From Streblospio benedicti (Eukaryota > Annelida > Polychaeta > Spionida > Spionidae), in the NCBI GenBank assembly GCA_019095985.1, contig CM032669.1, forward strand, positions 4,323,788-4,387,787: a stretch of 64,000 nucleotides of DNA. The letters run 5' to 3'. This document shows positions 57,301 to 64,000 of the stretch, in pieces. The position numbers and the translations under genes were made by a program. The notes below the pieces were generated by a model. It was given only the letters and a program-made list of their open reading frames with translations, was not told where the DNA came from and searched no databases. Numbering within the stretch: the stretch's first letter is position 1; the number at the start of each line of letters is the position of its first letter.

Positions 57301-60300
57301 GAACTAAATTATTCTTTAGCCAATTGAATTTTTTTTAGCCAAGCAAAAACCTATGTAAATTAATTAACATGGTAATGATAACACAAACATCATTATTTTT
57401 AGTTACTTTGACAATATTTCTACTTTGAATATCTTTTCTTTTTGAGCATCTTTTCATAGAAAAATTCTGGCGACCTTGACCCCATAATGATACTCGAGAA
57501 CTGAAAGTGCATAAACAACACATTCCGATCTAAATTTTGTGGCAAATATGAATTAAATTACTATTATTTGATTATCCATTGGGAGAACAATTAATTACGC
57601 ATCTAACAGCCATTTAAGACTCGTAAATCGGACCCACAATACTTGTATTTCTATGATATTCACCCTGACAAATTATATACCATTGGAATCGGGAAAGCCC
57701 GCGCTCTCTGGTGAGAACAAGTGAGGTTTGATTTTTTACTGACGTCATTAGCAAATAAAGGTAAAGGAATACCAGATAACAGCCATGATAACAAGGGATT
57801 GGTGTGCAGAATACTTCAAGTCCTTTTTTATCGCAGCTAAACATTTAGTCTAGATAATCAACAATGTTTTATTCGATATTGCAAAACGGTGTGCGTTTGA
57901 TAAAGGCTAAAGTGCCGCCCATGTGTCTATGATTGACAGCCTCATTTAATTTTAGCCAATCAGCGCTCATGCCGCTATTTGCTGCAGATTGCAATGGCTG
58001 TTAAGTCAAGAATTGAATGGAAAGTATAATAATTTTGTAAATAATTGATTTTCATGGATATAATATGCTAACCAACATGAATTCACACAGCGGATACCAC
58101 ATAAACTGATTTTATAAGGATCTACCGAAGCAAAGTTACGTCTGCAACATGTATCTCACAATATTTTACTCTGAAATGTACAAAGTCTTTACACCATGTG
58201 GATGTTTTTTTGACGTTTAAGGAATGTCAACATTTGAAATTAAAGTTGTGAAGTTGTTTCCGTATTGGATATCATTGAATGTGAGCATTATAATATATAT
58301 TTTTCTTTGATTTATGCTGCTTATGATTGCCTGATGCAATGGCATTATTGTACGATGGCGGGAAGTGACAGAAAAACATCTTTATAATTGTGAACTCCAA
58401 GCTGTCATTTTGAACCGAGAGCAAGACAAGCTCAATGATACGAACAAATTCTAGAAAAATAAAACCCTTATACTCTTACCATGGGCTAAAAATAAGAAAG
58501 CATATACGATTCTGAATGCACACGTGAATTTATGTAGAAAAATAACCATTTTTCGTGGCTCCAGAAAAAGTTTTTGTCTTGGCGTCACACTGTCAAAAAC
58601 CATTGTTCGTTGGTGTTTTTATTTTGTGATTTCACTTCCCGTATGCCGGCACAGAAGGTATGCACCCTAGAGGGCGCTACCGATTGGCAAGGGTTAAAAT
58701 CTCTTGCCCATGGCGATAAAACGAACTGACGCGCGAGCCCAGACATGTTAACACAGTAGAAATTGTTTCATGTCCCACGCAGTATATATAGGTCAGAAAT
58801 GATGAGTTGTTTATTCTGATACTAAAATATACAGAGAAATATTTTTTTTAAAGAAATAGACTGAATAGTGTATAGGACACCTTTAATCTTTATTACAGAG
58901 ACCTGGAAGATACTGCACTTTATGTGCTGAAGTTATAAAAGGCGGGAAATTAAAAAGGCACATACTTAGAAAACATAAAAATGTTGAAGAAGTAAAGGAT
59001 GCTTTGAAATGTAGTAGAAATGAACTGAATAAATTCATTGAAAAAATGAGATTAGAGGGCATGTATGAATTCAACATGTTAAATGTTTCTAAAAAAACGG
59101 AACTGATGAGGGAAAGAACACCTAAAGTGGAAGACAAGTTAAAAATGTGCAAGAGCTGTAAAAAATTTATAGGTAGCAGGTACTTTATGAAGCACATATG
59201 CAAAACTACGTTGCCTATGGCCATGCCTATTTCCACCTTGATTCCTAGTGATAGTCATCGAATGCAGAGTGATACTGGCTTTCAAGAAATATTGCAAAAA
59301 TTTAGGGACGATGCAGTAGGAGAACTTTGTAGAACAAATTTCCACGTTAAATTAGTAGGTTTTAGACATTATAATTTGAGGAAACATGAAAATGGAAAGA
59401 GTGATGAAATAAAAAAGGTTGTGATGAAAGAAATGCGAACATTAGCACGTTTATATATTGACTTCCAACAAAATTTAGAATCAAATAACGATACTGATTT
59501 AACAATGATGTTTGATCGTAAGCACTTAGAAGATCTTGTTGATACAATTTCTAAGATATCCAAACCTACAGAAACAAATCAAAATCATGGCAAGATCTTA
59601 AACATTCATGCCATTATTTTACGGACAATAAAAACCCTTTCAGGATATTTTTGTGAGCTTGGTGAAGATACAAAAGATAAAGAACTAGAACAGTTCAAAA
59701 AGGCCTATATAAACAGATCATTGGAATTTATTCCAATGGCTCGTGAAGGATGTAAAGAAGTCTCTATGGAGCTCCTTCGCAAACCTAAATGTTTACCATT
59801 GGAAAATGAAGTTACAATTTTGAAAGTGTATCTAGAGACAGAATTAAAGTATTTATGCAAACAATATACACTTGACAAATACACTCACTTAAGTAAGTTA
59901 GTTTTAGCCAGGCTTACATTATTTAATGCTAGGAGAGGTGAAGAGGTGGCACGTCTGCAAATTAAACAATTTGAAGATGCGTTAAATGGCGAGTGGGTGA
60001 GAAAAGCGGACCAAGAAGAAGCTGACACTAATGAAAAGTTACTTATAGGGCAATTCATTATTGCATATTTGAGAGGCAAAGGAAAGAAATATGTTCCTAT
60101 TTTAATCCCTAAAGACATAGTTCCAGCTATCAAACTGTTGATAAAAGACAGAGAAAAAATGAAAATATCACCTAGAAATATGTTTGTTTTTGCAACAAAG
60201 ATTGGACTTTGCCATGCATCAGGGTGGACAGCTGTACACTACAGCTGTAGTAATGCAGGTGTGAAATCAGTAACAGCAACGAAAATGAGGCACAGACTCA

Positions 60301-60473
60301 GCACACTTTATGCAAAACTTCATTCAAATGAAAGTAACAAGAAAGTATTCATGACCCATATGGGCCATGAAGAAGCGATAAATGAACAAAATTACCAAAC
60401 CCCGCTGGCAACAAGCCATATAACTGTTATGGGGAAAATTCTCATGGATGCCGGTAATAATAGTAAATATTAA
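48282..60473 (+). CDS. Zinc-finger tyrosine-recombinase-like protein, 13-exon model
   Basis: Proposed exons: 48282-48305, 50265-50322, 50768-50803, 51125-51184, 52315-52362, 53136-53171, 54219-54278, 55410-55457, 55909-55968, 56312-56366, 56855-56934, 57071-57132, 58899-60473. All introns are GT-AG, and one frame stays open across every join for about 733 codons. Exons 3 to 9 are symmetric in phase 1. The protein has a short basic start (VLRSLQQQGKDVKWMQKHF), an acidic Ser/Asp-rich repeat region (about residues 28-143), a Lys-rich stretch, two zinc fingers and a tyrosine-recombinase-like C-terminal half. It resembles uncharacterised proteins common in invertebrates and fish. DNA binding or recombination is inferred. 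Exons 1 and 2 are the least certain. No gene symbol is known to me. Confidence 0.7.
48958..49112. repeat. Intronic fold-back, arms of about 67 bp
   Basis: The sequence from AAGGGTAATGGTATGTTATA to TTTGTCTGCAC is repeated inverted, with a handful of mismatches, after an 18-base loop containing GAGCGCCAGCGAAC. It lies in the first intron and looks like a miniature inverted-repeat transposon. Transcribed, it would form a hairpin with a stem of about 65 bp. Confidence 0.85.
50265..50322 (+). CDS. Second exon, basic coiled segment
   Basis: The exon encodes VLRSLQQQGKDVKWMQKHF. It is bounded by TTTTGGAG before and GTGAGTTT after, entering in phase 0 and leaving in phase 1. The residues look like a short amphipathic helix. 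The acceptor's pyrimidine tract is weak. Confidence 0.6.
50400..52763 (+). repeat. Gene-internal tandem duplication, unit 1
   Basis: Unit 1 holds exons 50768-50803 (ACNRPKMHRIEC), 51125-51184 (DTIESDSDSETSIKNPFTDS) and 52315-52362 (EDECDDGSHQTDASAD). It is nearly identical, introns included, to unit 2, and the three exons are identical between units. All exons start and end in phase 1, so each can be gained, lost or skipped without changing the frame. Introns also carry the dispersed repeat described at 34470. Confidence 0.9.
50487..50725. repeat. Intronic inverted repeat before a micro-exon
   Basis: The ends CCAAGTCTATAGGGCTATAT are inverted copies of each other, and similarity continues inward for about 100 bp per arm. 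The right half, with GTGGTGTAATGCACCTGCC and CTTTGAGTCCC, has a tRNA-like look, so two SINE-type copies head to head are possible. A second copy lies at 52849-53093, and a solo left arm at about 50999-51055 and 54092-54150. Confidence 0.75.
52764..55862 (+). repeat. Gene-internal tandem duplication, unit 2
   Basis: Unit 2 repeats unit 1 with exons at 53136-53171, 54219-54278 and 55410-55457. Offsets are 2,368 for the first exon and about 3,094 for the others because an extra block of about 725 bp (53346-54070) lies in between. Scattered single-base differences elsewhere show the copies are real but young or kept alike by gene conversion. Confidence 0.9.
53346..54070 (+). mobile_element. Extra block present only in unit 2
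   Basis: Unit 1 reads ATGACTTGGGTTTAAG where unit 2 reads ATGACTTG, about 725 bp, then GGTTTAAG. Either an insertion into unit 2 or a deletion from unit 1 explains this. The block has a moderately GC-rich start and no recognised domain or inverted ends; an open frame at 53259-53654 crosses its edge and is not credible. Confidence 0.6.
55863..56215 (+). repeat. Gene-internal duplication, partial unit 3
   Basis: A fragment starting TTAATTAAGCTACTAAATTC repeats the second-exon region of the unit, with the exon at 55909-55968 encoding DTIVSDSDSETSIKNPFMDS. That differs from the other two copies by Glu to Val and Thr to Met. The intron behind it is internally deleted, so the third-exon copy is missing and the exon joins directly to 56312. 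Confidence 0.85.
56312..57132 (+). CDS. Linker exons 10 to 12 of the recombinase-like gene
   Basis: Exon 56312-56366 begins EMSEILEIQTQDTLRKQSH. Exon 56855-56934 encodes IVNENQETEETNGTNMKGY and on to LHIRTS. Exon 57071-57132 encodes DNDENASDLHQQKKKAKNNC and a Thr. Phases run 1 to 2, 2 to 1 and 1 to 0, consistent with both neighbours. The last acceptor is CAGCAG (57065-57070), a NAGNAG site that could include or omit three bases. The residues are acidic then basic and probably disordered; the KKKAK stretch could be a nuclear localisation signal. Confidence 0.72.
57133..58898 (+). other. Last intron, filled with repeats
   Basis: The donor is GTGAGT and the acceptor TATTACAG. Inside, 57230-57345 has repeated and inverted TTTTTTAGCCAATTGAATT words, 58660-58700 has a CCTAGAGGGCGCTAC stretch, and 58789-58885 matches 39669-39768. 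No further exon is visible. Confidence 0.55.
58899..60473 (+). CDS. Last exon: zinc fingers and tyrosine-recombinase-like domain
   Basis: The exon of 524 codons opens RPGRYCTLCAEVIKGG. Finger one is C-x2-C-x11-H-x4-H, and finger two (MCKSCKKFIGS onward) is C-x2-C-x11-H-x-C. An alpha-helical middle leads to LARLTLFNARRGEEVARL (the first catalytic Arg box of tyrosine recombinases) and RGKGKKYVPILIP (beta-hairpin Lys). TATKMRHRLSTLYA is the second Arg box, with Thr where His is usual. THMGHEE (Gly-His) and, nine residues after that His, NYQTP supply the usual Tyr. Thus Arg, Lys, Arg, His and Tyr are all present. The frame is intact and ends TAA. Context (introns, single copy here, no terminal repeats) favours a domesticated host gene over an active Crypton-type element. 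Confidence 0.88.
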   Translation, partial: RPGRYCTLCAEVIKGGKLKRHILRKHKNVEEVKDALKCSRNELNKFIEKMRLEGMYEFNMLNVSKKTELMRERTPKVEDKLKMCKSCKKFIGSRYFMKHICKTTLPMAMPISTLIPSDSHRMQSDTGFQEILQKFRDDAVGELCRTNFHVKLVGFRHYNLRKHENGKSDEIKKVVMKEMRTLARLYIDFQQNLESNNDTDLTMMFDRKHLEDLVDTISKISKPTETNQNHGKILNIHAIILRTIKTLSGYFCELGEDTKDKELEQFKKAYINRSLEFIPMAREGCKEVSMELLRKPKCLPLENEVTILKVYLETELKYLCKQYTLDKYTHLSKLVLARLTLFNARRGEEVARLQIKQFEDALNGEWVRKADQEEADTNEKLLIGQFIIAYLRGKGKKYVPILIPKDIVPAIKLLIKDREKMKISPRNMFVFATKIGLCHASGWTAVHYSCSNAGVKSVTATKMRHRLSTLYAKLHSNESNKKVFMTHMGHEEAINEQNYQTPLATSHITVMGKILMDAGNNSKY

Positions 60474-60529
60474 GAAATTACGGTTAATTATTAGTCTTGT
60501 CACAGAGTAATATCAGTCAAATCAATCTT

Positions 60530-60535
60530 AATAAA
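60530..60535 (+). terminator. Poly(A) signal of the recombinase-like gene
   Basis: AATAAA lies 57 bp after the stop codon. It is the first such hexamer downstream and would give a short 3' untranslated region. Confidence 0.6.
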
Positions 60536-60540
60536 CTTTT

Positions 60541-61226
60541 ACAACATCGGTTCCCTTATGTAATCATCACATACTGCCAATCTTGACATCAAATCAGAAA
60601 TTCAACATTGAGCATGTTAGGTCGTTCATGATTGCAACCTCAGACCTTGTCATGATCAACAGTTCATTTTTACAAACCTTTCACCTCTGGACTGAGACTG
60701 AAATTGGTTACATATACATCAGATGTTAACATAGACGATATGTGATGCTAGCTTTTCTATCAGTAAAAACTAGATTGCACAGTTATTGATTGTGTTAAAA
60801 ATGTAAATTAATTGGTCATTATGGATGACAACAATGTTGAAATCGCTTTTACTGTGTTGCAAGACTATAAGTTACTTTGAAAGTTTACAGGTTTTGTTTC
60901 TATGTATGTAAGTCTGTATGTATGTGTCCGGATAAGCTACAGTGTTTACCAACAAGCCAATTTTGTTTAAACTTTGCACAACTATGAGGTATGAGGTGAC
61001 ACAAAAGTGATTTTATTTTGGGCACGCTGCCAATTAAAGTGTGCTTTCCACAGGGCCATTTATGGTCCATATTTGATTTTTGCACTTTGCCAATTCAAGT
61101 GTGATTTCGAGAAGGCAATTTTAGGTTATTTTTGTCATTTTCTTCAATAGTTTCTGTACAGCTTGAACCATGAGCTCCAAATTTTATGCACTGCTTACAT
61201 TTAGTGTAACAAAAGTTCTCTCAGGG
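60541..61226 (+). other. Spacer with a dispersed repeat
   Basis: From about 60905 (TATGTATGTAAGTCTGTATG) through GCCAATTAAAGTGTGCTTTC at 61030 this matches the family at 34470, 51540-51790 and 54640-54905. The first 360 bp show nothing. Confidence 0.5.
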
Positions 61227-61830
61227 CCTCCAGTGCGCGGGTTCATTATAGCATGACCGCAGAGCGTAACTTCCCCTCTAACTATAGTTGCACTGGACTA
61301 GGTTAAGATTCCCAGTTACACACACCGTGTTAGGCTTGTTCTCTTTATTATGGCCACTGTAGGATTAGGGACCAGTACTCTCTTGTACTGTGTTGAGCCG
61401 ATTAGCGGCAGTTCACTCTTAGACGCTGGTACAGCAGCACGTAAGGCTGGCAACCTATTCCCGAAGGGAATAGGTCCTCTTTACTTGTTACTTACCGAGG
61501 CTTGGCCGGTGGCCTTCCTCCCTCACCGTTGTGGACTAGGTCTCGCGTGGTTGTGCGTAGGGGATGCCTGATTACACAGCGTGTCAGCACCGGTGCGAAG
61601 TCCTCCCCGTGCGGAGGCCTCTCATGAAACCCGGGTGATACACCACCATTTGCCTAGGGACCACTGGGGTCCAGGTAGTGGTGCACATGTAGATTTACGA
61701 TACACAACGAGGAGCAGTCAGTAGGGGAATGCAGGCGGTAGCCGAGGACCCGGCCACTCCGGCTGGGCCTGGAGAGTGTCCCCGCAGACGCGGGACACAT
61801 GTGTTCCTGAACACTTTGTTTACATTAGCT
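61227..61830 (+). ncRNA. GC-rich structured element, copy A (unknown class)
   Basis: About 600 bp, GC-rich in an AT-rich region and dense in hairpins. CCAGTGC pairs with GCACTGG across about 60 bp (61230-61296). CAGTAC pairs with GTACTG (61373-61390). CCTATTCCC with GGGAATAGG (61453-61473) has a GAA loop, and GTGTCCC with GGGACAC lies at 61777-61798. The first 340 bp match copy B at 63138-63485 at perhaps 65-75%, and the same stems form there. No frame is shared. It may be a structured non-coding RNA or an RNA-rich transposon end; I recognise no known family. Confidence 0.5.
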
Positions 61831-62693
61831 CGATTTGTGTGAAAGTAATTTGTGCTCGGCAGCATAATTTGTAGGATGAGAAAAATGCTTATACCAGATG
61901 GCTGATAATCATAAACAAATATGACATGAATAGTCAAGTTCCTACATGAATTAAAATAATATCAATTTTGGAAAACCACAGTGTATAAAAGTTTTTCTTA
62001 ATGAAAGAAAATGTGAAGAATGTTGATGCATCAGTTGTGATAACTGAAAATATCTTACTGCTATCATGTTGCAAGACAAAGATGCATTACAAAGTGCTTT
62101 TTGTTTGGGTTTGTTGAACATACCATATTTCAATATATATTAGCAGTGTTCATTTTGTAATAACTCCCTCAGAGTATGCTTGAATGGAGTTTAGTAGTGG
62201 TTTCTGGTTTTGACATAAACATTTTCCTGTCTCCGAAACATGTTTTTTTATCTTGGTTTACTGTGCACTGTTGCACACAAAACATGTTGTCTCCAAGCAG
62301 AACTGCAGCAACTTGATAATCTGGTCTGGGGACATATTTGTGCGATTGGAAAGGGTAGTATCTTTCTCAAGTCTTCATCTAATCACCCTGATGCCTGTTT
62401 CACCTCAACACAGTATAAACATGACTTTTGCATCGTGAAAAATCCCAGTACATGTAGTAAATTGTCTGTGAGAGAAATATAATATCAAAAATATAATATC
62501 AAAAACAGACATCGGCAAATGATAGATACAGGATTGGAAATATATATAGACATTAAACTTCATTGATTTTAGCAAGGCACTACCTTGAATATTTACTTCA
62601 AAATTTAGTTTCAGTAAGGTTTTTAGTGAAAATGTTAAATCTATTTAGCATATTTTCAACATCTTAAGTTTCTTTTATTGAATTCTGTTGTAG
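61831..62693 (+). other. Spacer, nothing recognised
   Basis: AT-rich DNA up to the acceptor of the orphan exon. Frames at 62240-62482 show no domain. Confidence 0.35.
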
Positions 62694-62824
62694 ATACTGC
62701 AGATAACAATACTCAAGCAAGTTCTACCATTGCATCTCCACCTTTGGAGGATGTGCAGAACATCCAATGTTTACAAGACGATTCATGCAGTTCTGAGATT
62801 GAACCGATGGAAATCTCAGATATG
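62694..62824 (+). CDS. Orphan acidic exon of an unidentified gene
   Basis: TTCTGTTGTAG precedes and GTACAG follows 131 nt that, entered in phase 1, read DTADNNTQASSTIASPPLED, then VQNIQCLQDDSCSSEIEPM, then EISDM. The acidic, Ser-rich composition and phase-1 entry resemble the linker exons of the recombinase-like gene, so it may belong to a neighbouring paralogue whose body lies beyond the window, or be an alternative 3' exon. The donor is weak; the exon might instead continue to a stop within the P element. Confidence 0.4.
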
Positions 62825-62929
62825 GTACAGTTACCTTATCATTTCTATACCTCCACCTTATCAATGCATTGTATTAAAAAATCCAGACTTTTAAATGTCA
62901 ATGTAAATACAATATTCTGTAGAAAAAGA

Positions 62930-63990
62930 GGAAGATTTCTAGCTTTGCTTCTGTCCGTGTATGTCCATCCATCTTGTATGCCCGCCCAAAATAAACGGGC
63001 TCATAACACAAACACTATTAGAGCTAGTGATGGAGCGATCGATAGTAATATGAACTATATGCATCGTCTAGAAGTCCCAATATAAGTACTCGATAGTTGA
63101 ATTCCACATATTGTAACAAAAATGGATAGAGTAGTGCAGGACTCCAGTGCGCGGGTTTATTGTAGCATTACCGCTGAGTATAAAGTAGACTTTACTAAGT
63201 TGCACTGGACTAGGTATTAAGGTCCCCACGTAACACACTTATGGTTAGGTCATTTGTTGTTTACTATGGCCACTTATAAGATTAGGGACTCAGTACACTA
63301 CCACAGTACTGAGGTAGCCATTAGGACTCAGTTCTCCTTTCGCTCTGCTATGGTCAGCATAGGGCTGTCAACCTATTCCTTCGGGGATAGGCCGAATAAT
63401 ATCATATCTCTAAGGTAAAAGCCGGTGGCTCAGCCTCCCTCGGTGTGGACCTAGGTGTGCATAGCGTTGCGGGGGGACGGTATTGTTATTTGTCACTTAT
63501 ACGTGCTAAAATATGCCTAAAACGAACGATACTTATATTTTCGCCCACTACATGGTGTATCAAAAAAGTCTGTGTGTACCCCCATGATATCAGGCCTCTA
63601 ACATATCCACACATCTCATCAATGTCAGGAGGTGTCCGTATAAACGAACTTGTATGAGAAGTATTGGACCTATTATCGCCAAACTTCATATTTGGCTTTA
63701 TTGTACTACTCTCCAGCGCAGATTAGATTTTGGTGTACTTTGGCCTACTTTTGATGAAGTTATGATGTGCAGTATGAGGTTGGTAATTAGATGTACTACT
63801 TTTCTACACTATTCTATATACAATGAAACTTGTTGGAGTATTTAACTATTAAAGATAACCTCAACGGCCTATTAGAGGGTTATTTCACATGAATGTATTT
63901 AAATTACTAATTTTGAAATTGCTGACCTAAAAGGGACTGATCTATGAGGGGGAGATTTTTGGCATTTACAAACGTCCTGTCTACTTTTTA
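62930..63990 (-). mobile_element. P-family element on the minus strand, interrupted
   Basis: Reading backwards: the variant 5' module is at 63990-63850, core sequence at 63765-63655 (complement of GTAGGCCAAAGTACACC), and the 3' tail with ACAGAAGCAAAGCTAGAAAT at 63010-62930. The structured element copy B occupies 63138-63485 between tail and core. It is the only P copy in the window oriented this way. Confidence 0.65.
63138..63485 (+). ncRNA. GC-rich structured element, copy B (unknown class)
   Basis: A shorter copy of the element at 61227. Stems are kept although bases change: CCAGTGC with GCACTGG, CTCAGTAC with GTACTGAG (two pairs longer than in copy A), and CCTATTCC with GGGATAGG around a TTCG loop. 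GCCGGTGGC and the CCTCCCTC region are also shared. The copy stops near GGGGGGACGG, before the second half seen in copy A. It sits inside a P element, so it has probably moved. Confidence 0.5.
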
Positions 63991-64000
63991 CTTATCTAGT

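Noticed and set aside
61621-61660. Possible hammerhead ribozyme core in the structured element (CTCATGAAAC stretch)
   Set aside because: The full CTGATGA and GAAA cores in the right order and spacing are not present.
1-64000. CRISPR array or bacterial operon signals
   Set aside because: Tandem repeats here are long, diverged, hairpin-ended transposon cores; gene structure is intron-bearing and eukaryotic.

Overview
The window looks like a gene-poor, AT-rich nuclear stretch of a marine invertebrate genome. Spliced genes have GT/AG introns. There are many LINE tails, tRNA-derived SINEs, short-TIR DNA transposons and a Penelope-like element, and two tandem-core repeat families resemble the Helitron-like 'pearl' elements known from bivalves. 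A mollusc, perhaps a bivalve, is my best guess, but it rests on repeat style only. A 100-base run of N (47634-47733) marks an assembly gap.

Layout. 1-24.1 kb is almost wholly repeats: LINE remnants, a hairpin-ended repeat family (here 'P family') whose core alternates units of about 142 and 159 bp, SINEs, an approximately 650-bp direct repeat pair, a long palindrome, hAT-like elements, and a Penelope-like element nested inside a hAT-like element. 24.3-33.2 kb carries two minus-strand exons of a lethal giant larvae (Lgl/LLGL) homologue with complementary splice phases. They are separated by an 8.7-kb intron filled with P arrays, a hAT-like insertion and a PIF/Harbinger-like element. 33.2-47.6 kb has no gene I can support, but holds two more hAT-like elements, LINE pieces, an inverted-arm structure and another P array.

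48.3-60.5 kb holds the main gene, a 13-exon plus-strand model of about 733 codons. Its long last exon encodes a C2H2 zinc finger, a second CCHC-like finger and a tyrosine-recombinase-like domain. It belongs to a family of uncharacterised invertebrate and fish proteins that look like domesticated recombinases. The N-terminal part is built from tiny exons, each starting and ending in phase 1. A segment carrying three of them has been duplicated almost without change, and a third partial copy adds one more exon.

60.5-64 kb holds one orphan acidic exon and two diverged copies of a GC-rich element with conserved hairpins that I cannot assign to any known class. The second copy lies inside a minus-oriented P element. 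This structured element and the exon-duplicated recombinase-like gene are the best candidates for something undescribed. I saw no retrovirus-like, LTR or Polinton-like coding remains.
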